Shown: positions 26,352 to 35,599 of the stretch, one piece after another
How the letters are laid out: every line of letters begins with the position of its first letter
How positions within the stretch are numbered: position 1 is the first letter of the stretch
Origin: an uncultured Erythrobacter sp.
GTDB taxonomy: Bacteria > Pseudomonadota > Alphaproteobacteria > Sphingomonadales > Sphingomonadaceae
Assembly (NCBI RefSeq): GCF_947497915.1
Contig: NZ_CANMIJ010000001.1
Coordinates: forward strand, 989,611 to 1,053,610
Direction: 5' to 3'
DNA length: 64,000 nt
Notes under the pieces: model-generated
The model's database searches: none
Told to the model about the DNA's origin: nothing
The model's input: only the letters and a program-made list of their open reading frames with translations
Translations under genes and position numbers: made by a program

Positions 26352-27797
26352 ATGACTGCGATGCAGAATGTCAGCCTTGGCGCGCATTACGTCGTGCACA
26401 TGCCTCAGCCCGATGATTTCGCATTCTGGCGGGAACGCGCGCGGGCTCTGATCCAATGCGATGTACCCCCGGACCGCGTCAGCTGGGTGGAGCCGGGCGG
26501 GACAGGCGATCTGTTCGCACATGGAGGCAATGCCCGCGGGGAAAAGCGGCTGCCAGTGCCGGATAAAGACGCGCCGCCTGTGCGGGTGAGTAAGCGCTTT
26601 ATGAGCCTTGCACGCAATGCGGGTCTGCATTCCGATCCCGAACGTTTCGGTCTGCTCTACCGGATGCTGTGGCGGTTGCAGTCCAGCGCCCGGATTATGG
26701 AGGATAAGGCTGACCCTGATGTCCGCCGAATTGAGGAATGGGACAAATCCGTCCGCCGCGACAGTCACAAAATGCACGCCTTCGTCCGCTTCCGCGAAGT
26801 GGAAGGCGATGAGGGAGAGCACTACGTCGCGTGGTTCGAACCGGACCACCATATCGTGCGCACCAATGCCGGTTTCTTCAAACGCCGTTTCGCCAATATG
26901 AAATGGTCAATCCTGACACCGCGCGGCTGTATCCATTGGGACGGCAAGGTGATGCGAGAAAGCGGCCCTGCGCAGCGCTCGGACGCGCCATCGGATGATC
27001 CGACCGAAGATTTGTGGAAGTCCTATTACGCCTCAACCTTCAACCCCGCGCGTTTGAAAGTTGGCGCGATGATGGCGGAGATGCCCAAGAAGTATTGGAA
27101 GAATATGCCAGAGGCGGAGCTGATCCCCGATCTCATCGCCAGCGCGCAGGCCCGCGAAGCCGGAATGGTCGCCGCAGGTGAACGCGAGGAGCGCCAGCAG
27201 CCCAAAACCCTCGCAGAGATCAGCAGCGCAATCACCGCATGCCGCGACTGTCCGATTGCGGAATGCGGCACGCGGGCTGTGATGGGAGAAGGCGCGATTG
27301 GCACGCCTTTGATGATCGTGGGTGAACAACCCGGCGATCAGGAAGATGTGTCCGGCAAACCGTTTGTCGGTCCAGCGGGACAATTGCTGGATGAATGCCT
27401 TGGGACGGCAGGCATCGACCGCGAGGCGGCTTACGTCACGAACGCAGCGAAGCACTTCAAATACGTTCAGCGCGGGAAACGCCGCATCCACCAATCTCCG
27501 ACTGCCAAGGAAATCGACACCTGCCGCTGGTGGCTGGAGGCGGAGCGCGCGATTGTTCGGCCGCGCATTGTGCTCGCCCTTGGCGCGAGTGCTGCCCGCG
27601 GGTTACTGGGCAAGACTGTCAGCATATCTCAGGCTCGCGGTGCGCCGATCCCGCTGGATGATGGCAGCGAGCTGTGGGTGACGGTGCACCCGTCCTATCT
27701 GCTGCGCCTGGATGGCGATGCGCGCGAAGAGCACGGCGCGTTGTTCGCCCGCGATCTCTCAGCCGTCCGCGCGCGCCTGTCGGAGCTGGCGGTGTGA
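26352..27797 (+). CDS. DUF4130/TIGR03915 domain fused to a UdgX-type uracil-DNA-binding domain
   Basis: 481 residues. Residues about 10-250 match the probable DNA-metabolism domain that partners the radical SAM protein (LYRMLWRLQSSARIMEDKADPDVRR, KMHAFVRFREV, HHIVRTNAGFFKRRFA, MKWSILTPRGCIHWDG). Residues about 285-481 are a UDG-superfamily domain with cysteines in ACRDCPIAEC, motif GEQPGDQED (from Gly324), the KRRIH loop (376-380, His380) and HPSYLLRL. GEQPG plus KRRIH are the marks of UdgX, which forms a covalent bond from that His to uracil-abasic DNA. So this product probably traps or caps uracil lesions. One base separates it from dnaE2. Confidence 0.9.
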   Translation: MTAMQNVSLGAHYVVHMPQPDDFAFWRERARALIQCDVPPDRVSWVEPGGTGDLFAHGGNARGEKRLPVPDKDAPPVRVSKRFMSLARNAGLHSDPERFGLLYRMLWRLQSSARIMEDKADPDVRRIEEWDKSVRRDSHKMHAFVRFREVEGDEGEHYVAWFEPDHHIVRTNAGFFKRRFANMKWSILTPRGCIHWDGKVMRESGPAQRSDAPSDDPTEDLWKSYYASTFNPARLKVGAMMAEMPKKYWKNMPEAELIPDLIASAQAREAGMVAAGEREERQQPKTLAEISSAITACRDCPIAECGTRAVMGEGAIGTPLMIVGEQPGDQEDVSGKPFVGPAGQLLDECLGTAGIDREAAYVTNAAKHFKYVQRGKRRIHQSPTAKEIDTCRWWLEAERAIVRPRIVLALGASAARGLLGKTVSISQARGAPIPLDDGSELWVTVHPSYLLRLDGDAREEHGALFARDLSAVRARLSELAV

Positions 27798-27798
27798 T

Positions 27799-30700
27799 AT
27801 GCCCGAAGCTCCGCTCACCCCTGATAAACGCACTTTGGAGGTTGATCCGGATCTGATCGAGGCTCCGCCGCGCGCGGATTTTGTGGAGCTTGGCCTCGTC
27901 AGCTGCTTCAGTTTCCTACGCGGTTCCTCCGATGCGGTTGATCTGGTGATGACGGCCCGCGCGCTTGGCTATGACGCAATCGGTATCGCTGATGCCAACA
28001 CGATGGCCGGCGTCGTGCGCATCCATACCGAGGCAGAAACGCTCAAAATGCGCCCGATAATCGGCACACGGATTGAAACAGCGGAAGGGCTCGCGTTCCT
28101 GGCTTATCCGAAAAACCGCGCGGCTTATGGCCGCCTGTGCCGTTTGATCAGTAAGGGGCGGATGCAGACATTGCCAGGCGAATGGCAGGACAAGGGCGTG
28201 TGCGAGATCGACTGCGCAATGCTGGCCGACCATGCCGAGGATGTGCAGCTAATCCTGATCCCGCCCGATAATCTCGATGCGAGCTTCACCATTCCGGCAT
28301 GGGCCAGCAATGTCATCGCGCTGGATGGCCGCGATCTGGATACCCATGTGACGGGCGCTCTGCCTGATCTCTTGCCGCATCTTTCCACCGGCTTGCCGAG
28401 TATGCGGCACCTTGCGGCCAGTTACCTTTACCGCGGCGATGATATTGAACGGATCGACACCCTTGATCTCTTGGCGCGCGCGAATGGCCTCACGCTGCTG
28501 GCCAGCAATGATGTGCATTACCATTCGCCCACGCGCCGCCCGCTTCAAGATGTGATGACGGCGATTGCTAACAAGACGACCGTGGCCGAGGCTGGGCATC
28601 TGCTTCACGCCAATGCCGAACGATATCTGAAAAGCCCCAAGGCGATGCAGAGGTTGTTCATGCGCTGGCCGCACGCGATCACGGCAGCCCGCGGCGTAGC
28701 GGATGCCTGCAATTTCTCGCTTGGTGAGCTGCGCTATGAATATCCCGAAGAGATATATCCCGACGATATGACGCCGCAGGAATATCTTGAGGTGGAGACA
28801 TGGCGCGGAGCAGAGCGTCGCTATCCTTCGGGCGTGCCGGACAGCGTGCAACAGACATTGGAACGCGAGCTGGCCTTGATCGCGAAGCTCGACCTTGCGC
28901 GGTACTTTCTGACGATCAAGGATATCGTCGATTTTGCGCGCCGTGTGGAGCCGCCAATCCTGTGTCAGGGCAGGGGAAGCGCAGCCAATTCTGCGGTTTG
29001 CTATTGCCTAGAGATTACCAGCGTCGATCCGGCCAAGCATCAATTGCTGTTCGACCGGTTTATTTCAGAAGAACGCAAAGAACCGCCGGATATCGATGTC
29101 GATTTTGAGCATGAGCGGCGCGAGGAGGTAATCCAGTATATTTACAAAAAATACGGCCGCCACCGTGCGGGTTTGACGGCGACTGTGATCCATTACCGCC
29201 CGCGTATGGCGATCCGTGAAGTGGGCAAGGCGATGGGCCTTTCAGAGGACATCACCAGCTCGCTCGCGCGCACGGTGTGGGGCGGGCACGGGCGTGAGAT
29301 TGGTGAGGCGCATGTCGAGGATATCGGCATGAAGTTGAATGATCCGCACCTTAGCCGTGTGCTGAAATTGACTGAGCAGATGATCGGAATGCCGCGGCAC
29401 CTTTCGCAGCATGTTGGCGGTTTCATTCTAACCGAGGGCGCGCTGAGTGAGACTGTGCCGATTGGCAATGGCGCGATGCCGGATCGCAGTTTTATCGAAT
29501 GGGACAAGGATGACATCGAAGCGCTCGGCATTCTAAAAGTCGACGTGCTGGCGCTGGGCATGCTGACCTGCATCAAAAAGTGCCTCGATCTGCTTGAGGA
29601 TCATCACGGCCGCGCGCTGTCGCTGGCCACGGTGCCGCGTGAAGATCCGGAAACCTATGCGATGCTGCGTAAGGGGGACTCGCTCGGCGTGTTTCAGGTG
29701 GAAAGCCGCGCGCAGATGAACATGCTGCCGCGCCTTCGTCCGCGCGAATTTTATGATCTGGTCATTCAGGTTGCGATTGTCCGCCCCGGCCCGATCCAAG
29801 GCGACATGGTGCACCCCTATCTCAAACGGCGGCGCGGGGCAGAGCAAGTTCGCATTCCCAAACCATCGCCCCGGCACGGTCCCCCGGATGAGCTGTCGAG
29901 CATTTTGGGACGGACATTGGGCGTCCCGATTTTTCAGGAGCAAGCGATGAAAATCGCTCTGGATGCGGCGAAGTTTTCAAGCCTTGAGGCAAACCGTCTG
30001 CGCAAGGCGATGGCGACATTCCGATCGCGCGGGATGGTGGATGAACTTCAGGATATGATGGTCGAACGGATGGTGAAGCGCGGATATGAACGCGACTTTG
30101 CGCAGCGGTGCTTCAATCAGATCAGGGGCTTTGGCGAATACGGCTTTCCCGAAAGCCATGCGGCGTCCTTTGCCCATCTGGTTTATGTGTCGAGCTGGCT
30201 CAAATGCCATTTCCCTGCGGCCTTTGCTGCGGGACTGCTCAACTCACAACCGATGGGCTTTTACGCACCGGCGCAAATTGTCCGCGATGCGCGTGAGCAC
30301 GGGGTCGAGGTGCGGCCTGCGGATGTGAACTGTTCTGCGTGGGATTGCACGCTTGAGGCTGTTGGTGAAGCGAGTGATGGCCGATCAGGCCGGATGGATC
30401 GCCATATCGCTTTGCGGCTTGGCCTCCGCCAAATTGATGGGCTGCATGAACACGTGGTGGCGCAATTGATTGCAGAGCGTGAGGAAGGCGGCGTTTACAG
30501 TGATGTGGCGCAGTTGCGTGAGCGGGCGAGGCTATCGCCTGCGCATATAGAACGGCTTGCCAGTGCGGATTGCTTTGCCTCGATGCAGTTATCGCGCAGG
30601 CAGGCGCTGTGGGATGCGCGCAGCCTTATTGCAGGGCCGGATCTGCCATTGTTCCGCGCGGCGGCGCAGCGTGATGAAGGCGCAGAGCGGGCCTCCATTG

Positions 30701-31290
30701 CTTTGCCGCAAATGCCGATGTCCGAAGAAGTTGTCGCGGATTATCAGACCACGCGGCTCAGCCTGAAAGCGCATCCGATGTCGTTCCTACGTCCGCAGCT
30801 TGCCGAGCGCGGCTTTGTAAGGGCCTGCGATCTGCGTGACCGCAAATTCCGATCCATGGTGCAGGTCGCAGGCGTTGTGCTTATCCGTCAGCGGCCCGGT
30901 TCGGCCAAGGGTGTGTGCTTCATCACGCTTGAAGATGAGACGGGTGTGATCAATCTGGTCGTGTGGCCTGACTTGAAAGAGAAGCAGCGCAAAGTTGTGA
31001 TGGGCGCGCGTTTGATGGAGGTGCGCGGACGGGTCGAATATGATGACGAAGTGATCCATGTGATCGCGCAGAATATGACCGATGCGAGCCATCAACTTTA
31101 CCGTCTTTCCGATGATATGTTGAACGCGCCGGTCGCGCGCGCAGACCATGTGAATGCGCCGCTGATCAACCGAAAGCCGCCGGATGAAAAAGAACCAGTG
31201 AAGCCGCGCGACTTGATTGATCAGTTGCCGAATGTAACCGGCCACCCGCGCAATCACCGGATCATTCCCAAGTCGCGCGACTTTCACTAA
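27799..31290 (+). CDS. dnaE2: Error-prone DNA polymerase DnaE2 (ImuC)
   Basis: 1163 residues from the ATG one base after the preceding stop; a longer in-frame extension lies inside that gene and is rejected. This C-family polymerase performs mutagenic bypass with ImuA and ImuB. The N-terminal PHP domain is recognisable (FVELGLVSCFSFLRGSSDAV, IGIADANTMAGVVR). The catalytic aspartates are in PPDIDVDFEHERRE (Asp431, Asp433, with Asp435). An OB-fold follows late (GVVLIRQRPGSAKGVCFITLEDETG), and the C terminus ends KSRDF as in DnaE2. Unlike the compact imuA-imuB-dnaE2 cassette of many relatives, it sits in a second LexA-boxed operon 4 kb from imuB. Confidence 0.97.
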   Translation: MPEAPLTPDKRTLEVDPDLIEAPPRADFVELGLVSCFSFLRGSSDAVDLVMTARALGYDAIGIADANTMAGVVRIHTEAETLKMRPIIGTRIETAEGLAFLAYPKNRAAYGRLCRLISKGRMQTLPGEWQDKGVCEIDCAMLADHAEDVQLILIPPDNLDASFTIPAWASNVIALDGRDLDTHVTGALPDLLPHLSTGLPSMRHLAASYLYRGDDIERIDTLDLLARANGLTLLASNDVHYHSPTRRPLQDVMTAIANKTTVAEAGHLLHANAERYLKSPKAMQRLFMRWPHAITAARGVADACNFSLGELRYEYPEEIYPDDMTPQEYLEVETWRGAERRYPSGVPDSVQQTLERELALIAKLDLARYFLTIKDIVDFARRVEPPILCQGRGSAANSAVCYCLEITSVDPAKHQLLFDRFISEERKEPPDIDVDFEHERREEVIQYIYKKYGRHRAGLTATVIHYRPRMAIREVGKAMGLSEDITSSLARTVWGGHGREIGEAHVEDIGMKLNDPHLSRVLKLTEQMIGMPRHLSQHVGGFILTEGALSETVPIGNGAMPDRSFIEWDKDDIEALGILKVDVLALGMLTCIKKCLDLLEDHHGRALSLATVPREDPETYAMLRKGDSLGVFQVESRAQMNMLPRLRPREFYDLVIQVAIVRPGPIQGDMVHPYLKRRRGAEQVRIPKPSPRHGPPDELSSILGRTLGVPIFQEQAMKIALDAAKFSSLEANRLRKAMATFRSRGMVDELQDMMVERMVKRGYERDFAQRCFNQIRGFGEYGFPESHAASFAHLVYVSSWLKCHFPAAFAAGLLNSQPMGFYAPAQIVRDAREHGVEVRPADVNCSAWDCTLEAVGEASDGRSGRMDRHIALRLGLRQIDGLHEHVVAQLIAEREEGGVYSDVAQLRERARLSPAHIERLASADCFASMQLSRRQALWDARSLIAGPDLPLFRAAAQRDEGAERASIALPQMPMSEEVVADYQTTRLSLKAHPMSFLRPQLAERGFVRACDLRDRKFRSMVQVAGVVLIRQRPGSAKGVCFITLEDETGVINLVVWPDLKEKQRKVVMGARLMEVRGRVEYDDEVIHVIAQNMTDASHQLYRLSDDMLNAPVARADHVNAPLINRKPPDEKEPVKPRDLIDQLPNVTGHPRNHRIIPKSRDFH

Positions 31291-31299
31291 GAATCTCGT

Positions 31300-32037
31300 A
31301 TGGCTCGCAAAAACGCATGGACAATCAGCCGAAAAATTGGCCGCTTTGCCGGTGATCGGCGTGCCATGCTGCTAATCGCCTTGTTTGCGGCCTGTATAGC
31401 AGGCTGGAGCTGGCTGGAGCGCAATCCGCAGCACAACCCTTTCGCACCGCTCGACCTGCGCGATCCCATTGGGATGGCCACCGCTGGAAAGCTTACCGCG
31501 CTTAAAGATGATGTGACAATCTGCCGGGCGATTCTGGAGCGTAGCGATGTTCCATTCACTGCATTGCCAGCGACAGGCGGTGAAGCATGTGCGCGGCCAG
31601 ATCGAACGCAATTGAATGCCTTCCCGCTCGCGCCGGACACACCGGCAGTGACGTGTCCGGTCGCCGCGGCGCTTGAACTGTGGCGCGCAAAAAGCATCGA
31701 ACCTGCCGCGCGCGAAATCTTTGGCAGCGACCTTGCCCGGATCGAGCATCTTGGCGCTTACTCCTGCCGGCGCCTCTATGGGCGCGATCAAGGCGCGTGG
31801 AGCGAGCACGCGACAGCCAATGCGATCGATATTGCAGGATTTGTGCTGAAAGACGGCCGACGGATCAGCGTGCTGGGTGATTGGGACGGAGACGAAGACG
31901 AGCGGCGCTTCCTGCGAGAAATACGCGATGGTGCATGCGGCGCATTCGCGACCGTGCTTTCACCAGATTACAACGCGGCGCATGCAGACCATTTCCATCT
32001 CGACCAGCAAAGCCGGTGGAGCAGTGTATGCCGTTAG
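31300..32037 (+). CDS. Extensin-like C-terminal domain protein
   Basis: 245 residues. A basic N terminus and one membrane segment (MLLIALFAACIAGWSWL, residues about 24-40) anchor an extensin-like domain: CRAILERSDVPFTALP, LGAYSCRRLYGRD, SEHATANAIDIAGFVLKDGR and DYNAAHADHFHLD. The His/Asp pattern (SEHATANAID, HADHFHLD) resembles D-Ala-D-Ala peptidase-like folds, so a periplasmic cell-wall role is plausible but unproven. It follows dnaE2 by 9 bases and may be read with it, and converges with phoB with 6 bases between stops. Confidence 0.88.
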   Translation: MARKNAWTISRKIGRFAGDRRAMLLIALFAACIAGWSWLERNPQHNPFAPLDLRDPIGMATAGKLTALKDDVTICRAILERSDVPFTALPATGGEACARPDRTQLNAFPLAPDTPAVTCPVAAALELWRAKSIEPAAREIFGSDLARIEHLGAYSCRRLYGRDQGAWSEHATANAIDIAGFVLKDGRRISVLGDWDGDEDERRFLREIRDGACGAFATVLSPDYNAAHADHFHLDQQSRWSSVCR

Positions 32038-32043
32038 GCGTGC

Positions 32044-32733
32044 CTAACTGGGCTCGAGAGCATATCCGGCAGAGCGAACCGTGCGGATCGGGTCTTTGAC
32101 GCCTTCAACACCGATCGCTTTGCGCAAACGACGGATGTGCACATCAACTGTCCGCAATTCGATATCCGACCCTGTGCCCCAGACCCCGTCGAGCAGTTGA
32201 CCACGGCTGAATACCCGTCCCGGGCTTTCCATAAAGAACTTCAACAGCCGGTATTCGGTTGGGCCGAGTTGCAGTGATTGGCCGCGCCGCTGAACTCTAT
32301 GAGCGACCGGATCGAGCTTGATATCGCCAACTTCGATAGTTTCGCCGGCAAGAGCAGGGCGGATACGCCGCATCACCGCCGCAACGCGGGCCAGCAATTC
32401 GCGCGGGCTGAAAGGTTTCGTCAGATAATCATCCGCGCCTGTTTCAAGCCCGCGAACACGATCATCCTCGGCTTCGCGCGCGGTCAGCATGATGATTGGA
32501 ACGTGGGCTGTGTCTTTATCGCGGCGCAAACGGCGGCACACTTCGATGCCGCTGGTGCCTTCGATCATCCAGTCCAGAATGATCAGGTCGGGAACGTCCT
32601 CGCTCGCCAGCACCATGGCTTCGTCACCATCGCCGGTGCAGCGAACATCATAGCCTTCGTTCTGGAAACGATATTCGAGCAATTCCGACAACGCGGGATC
32701 GTCTTCGACTAATAGCAGTTTGGCCGCGGGCAT
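32044..32733 (-). CDS. phoB: Phosphate regulon response regulator PhoB
   Basis: 229 residues from the ATG at 32733, which has GGGAGAGG upstream. The receiver domain has LVEDDPALSE, the phospho-acceptor Asp in LIILDWMIEG and the switch Lys in LTKPFSPRELLARV. The winged-helix domain ends with TVDVHIRRLRKAIG. It is the last gene of the phoR-pstC-pstA-pstB-phoU-phoB series and activates promoters with PHO boxes when phosphate is scarce. A PHO box is seen before pstC. Confidence 0.95.
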   Translation of the reverse strand: MPAAKLLLVEDDPALSELLEYRFQNEGYDVRCTGDGDEAMVLASEDVPDLIILDWMIEGTSGIEVCRRLRRDKDTAHVPIIMLTAREAEDDRVRGLETGADDYLTKPFSPRELLARVAAVMRRIRPALAGETIEVGDIKLDPVAHRVQRRGQSLQLGPTEYRLLKFFMESPGRVFSRGQLLDGVWGTGSDIELRTVDVHIRRLRKAIGVEGVKDPIRTVRSAGYALEPS

Positions 32734-32865
32734 GGGTGCCTCTCCCTCAATCGCACCGCCCGGATTTGCCGGACGCTGCAACAGTACCGTCTTTCAGTTT
32801 CGCTACAGTTTGATGAAAAGCGCCCTTGCAATTTTTCCACAAACCGATCTTGCGTAGAGGGGCGA

Positions 32866-33537
32866 TTAAGCGCGCTCCTCTTCCGGCGGGTAAGAGCCGG
32901 TTGCAGCGAAGTGAACCATTTCAGCGACATTGGTCGCGTGGTCGCCGATCCGTTCAAGATTACGCGCCACAAACAGAAGCTGAGCCGCGCTAGAAATGGT
33001 CGCAGGATTTTCGACCATGTGGCTGACAAGATTACGGAAAATACTGTTGTAAAAGGCATCGACTTTGTCGTCGGTAGCAATCACTTCGCGCGCCAATTCA
33101 GGATCGCGCGCGGCATATGCGGTGAGCACGTCATGGACCATCTCACCGGCCAAATCACCCATCGCGTGCAGCAGGGTCAGCGGTTCAAACCGGTCACGCC
33201 CTTCGATCATGGTGACGCGCTTTGCTATATTCTTAGAATAGTCGCCGATCCTCTCAACAACGCCAGCGATTTTAAGCGCTGCAATAACCTCGCGAAGATC
33301 ATCCGCCATTGGCGCGCGCAGAGCGATGATGCGCACCGCGAGTTTGTCGACTTCGGATTCGAGCGCATCGATTTTCTTGTCGCGGGCAACCACGCGTTCA
33401 CCCAATTCCTCATCGCCGCGGAGCATCGCATCGAGAGCTTCTTGAATGGCGACTTCGGCAAGACCGCCCATTTCCGCGATCAGGCCGCGAAGCCGGGTGA
33501 TATCTTCATCGAATGCTTTGACTGTATGTTCGGCCAT
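32866..33537 (-). CDS. phoU: Phosphate-specific transport regulator PhoU
   Basis: 223 residues from the ATG overlapping the pstB stop (TGATG). It is an all-helical protein with the two-fold PhoU repeat; repeated signatures are RVVARDKKIDALESEVD...RIIALRAPMADDLREV and REVIATDDKVDAFYNSIF...RNLERIGDHATNVAEM, whose acidic residues bind metal clusters. It links the Pst transporter to inhibition of PhoR when phosphate is plentiful. The length is normal. Confidence 0.96.
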   Translation of the reverse strand: MAEHTVKAFDEDITRLRGLIAEMGGLAEVAIQEALDAMLRGDEELGERVVARDKKIDALESEVDKLAVRIIALRAPMADDLREVIAALKIAGVVERIGDYSKNIAKRVTMIEGRDRFEPLTLLHAMGDLAGEMVHDVLTAYAARDPELAREVIATDDKVDAFYNSIFRNLVSHMVENPATISSAAQLLFVARNLERIGDHATNVAEMVHFAATGSYPPEEERA

Positions 33538-34325
33538 CAACCGTACCGCCCTGTGATATAATCCTGAGTGCGCTGCTCGATCGGATTGGTGAAGATGTCA
33601 GATGTGCGGCCATATTCCACCATTTTGCCAAGGTGGAAAAACGCAGTGCGCTGCGATACGCGGGCGGCCTGTTGCATAGAGTGCGTCACGATGACGATGG
33701 CGTAACGGCCGGAAAGCTCGTCGATCAGCTCTTCGATTTTTGCTGTCGCAATCGGATCCAGCGCAGAGGCGGGTTCGTCCATCAGGATGACTTCAGGATC
33801 AACTGCAATGGCGCGGGCAATGCAAAGGCGCTGTTGCTGGCCACCAGAAAGCGCCGTGCCAGAATCCTCGAGGCGATCTTTCACTTCATCCCAAAGACCC
33901 GCGCGGGTCAGGGATTTTTCGACAATCGCGTCCAGATCAGGCTTTTTCTCGGCGAGGCCGTGAATCTTCGGTCCGTAAGCGATGTTCTCATAAATCGTCT
34001 TGGGAAACGGGTTCGGTTTTTGAAACACCATGCCGACGCGGGCGCGAAGTTGAACGACATCCATCGCATTGGAGTGGATGTCTTCGCCTTCAAGCTCGAT
34101 CAATCCGTCCACTTTGGCGATGGGGATCGTATCGTTCATGCGATTAAAACAACGCAGGAACGTCGATTTTCCGCAGCCGGACGGGCCGATGAATGCGGTT
34201 ACATAGTCAGGAGAGATGTCGATCGACACCTCATCAATGGCTTTTTTGTCGCCATAATAGACCGAGACATCGCGGGCCCTCATCTTGGCTTCGGTGTCGT
34301 TCAGGTTTTCGTGAATTACAGTCAC
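33537..34325 (-). CDS. pstB: Phosphate ABC transporter ATP-binding protein PstB
   Basis: 262 residues. Walker A is GPSGCGKST (47-55), the signature is [15 protein letters not shown], Walker B is [13 protein letters not shown] and the H-loop is [21 protein letters not shown]. These are the hallmark PstB sequences. It powers phosphate import with PstC and PstA. The start overlaps the end of pstA by 4 bases and the stop overlaps phoU by 1 base, so the operon is translationally coupled. Confidence 0.97.
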   Translation of the reverse strand: MTVIHENLNDTEAKMRARDVSVYYGDKKAIDEVSIDISPDYVTAFIGPSGCGKSTFLRCFNRMNDTIPIAKVDGLIELEGEDIHSNAMDVVQLRARVGMVFQKPNPFPKTIYENIAYGPKIHGLAEKKPDLDAIVEKSLTRAGLWDEVKDRLEDSGTALSGGQQQRLCIARAIAVDPEVILMDEPASALDPIATAKIEELIDELSGRYAIVIVTHSMQQAARVSQRTAFFHLGKMVEYGRTSDIFTNPIEQRTQDYITGRYG

Positions 34326-35599
34326 CAGCTCTTCTCGAACTTATTGCGGAGGTAAATTGCGACACCGTTCATCAACAGGAGGAACAGCAGGAGGACGATG
34401 ATTGCGGCGCTAGTGCGTTCGACAAAGCCGCGGTCAATTTCATCAGACCAAAGGAAGATTTGCATCGGCAATACAGTAGATGGCGACGTAAAGCCATCTG
34501 GCGGCGTTGCGACGAATGCACGCATACCGATTAGAAGCAGTGGTGCTGTCTCACCAAGGGCGCGGGCCATACCGATAATCGTACCCGTCAGCATGCCTGG
34601 CATTGCGAGCGGGAGGACGTGGTGAAACACAACTTGCACGGGCGAAGCACCCACGGCCAATGCGCCATCCCGGATCGACGGCGGAACCGCCTTAATCGCG
34701 TTGCGGCCAGAGATTACGATCACTGGCATGGTCATCAATGCGAGCGTCATACCGCCGATGAGCGGCGCAGAACGCAAATTCGGGAAGAGCCAAAGGAAGA
34801 CAGCAAGGCCGAGCAAACCAAAGATGATCGAAGGGACAGCTGCGAGATTGTTGATCGAAACCTCGATCAGGTCGGTCCAGCGGTTCCTCGGCGCATATTC
34901 CTCAAGGTAAAGCGCTGCAAGAACGCCAATCGGGAAGGCCAACACGAACGTGATGATCATCGTCAGGATTGATCCTTTGAGCGCGCCCCAGATGCCAGCA
35001 GCCTGCGGACTGGTCGCATCGGAACGTGTGAGGAAACCCACGTCCCAGTTCTCCGCCAGCTTGCCTTGACCAGACAGTTCTGTTGCCAGCGCTTGCATCT
35101 CAGGCGAACCCTCTCCGGCAAGGCCAGATGCGAGGTCGGATGATGCAGGAAGATAAAACGTTTCAGTTCGGCGGATGAGCGATGGGTCTTGCGTAAGGGC
35201 GAGAGCCACATCGCGCCATGCGTCGCGGCTCAATTGCGCAGCGCCTTCTTCGCCAAGCTCACGTTCGGCGTAGAATTGGACGACGTCATCTATCCCTTGC
35301 AGTTCGAGGCCTTGCAGCGCGCCGGGTGCAGACAATGACGCGTCATCGCCGGTCATGCCGCTTTCGACAAAATCGATTGGCACTTCCAGCTCGGCGCGTT
35401 GGAAACCGCCTATGCCGTTGATGAACATATTGACCAGCAGGAAAATCAGAACGGCAACCGAAAACGCGATTGCGCCTTGGCCCATCAGTTTGAAATTGCG
35501 TTCCTTGCGATAGCGTGTCGCAAGACGCTTCTCGAACTCCGGCGTGCGGGTCGGGCCGAGCAGCTCGGGCGATGTCGAGATTGGTGCGGTATCAGTCAT
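34322..35599 (-). CDS. pstA: Phosphate ABC transporter permease PstA
   Basis: 425 residues from the ATG at 35599, which overlaps the pstC stop by 8 bases; a GTG three codons upstream is possible. A long N-terminal periplasmic part (residues about 60-190) follows the first membrane helix. The ABC permease core has [32 protein letters not shown] segments, the EAA-loop region [32 protein letters not shown] and [12 protein letters not shown]. The extended N terminus is common in alphaproteobacterial PstA. Confidence 0.95.
   Translation of the reverse strand: MTDTAPISTSPELLGPTRTPEFEKRLATRYRKERNFKLMGQGAIAFSVAVLIFLLVNMFINGIGGFQRAELEVPIDFVESGMTGDDASLSAPGALQGLELQGIDDVVQFYAERELGEEGAAQLSRDAWRDVALALTQDPSLIRRTETFYLPASSDLASGLAGEGSPEMQALATELSGQGKLAENWDVGFLTRSDATSPQAAGIWGALKGSILTMIITFVLAFPIGVLAALYLEEYAPRNRWTDLIEVSINNLAAVPSIIFGLLGLAVFLWLFPNLRSAPLIGGMTLALMTMPVIVISGRNAIKAVPPSIRDGALAVGASPVQVVFHHVLPLAMPGMLTGTIIGMARALGETAPLLLIGMRAFVATPPDGFTSPSTVLPMQIFLWSDEIDRGFVERTSAAIIVLLLFLLLMNGVAIYLRNKFEKSW

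Noticed and set aside
32734..32865. Possible second PHO box between phoU and phoB.
   Set aside because: Only ACTG cores repeat at 11 bases on the minus strand; the GTCA part is missing, so the match is too weak.
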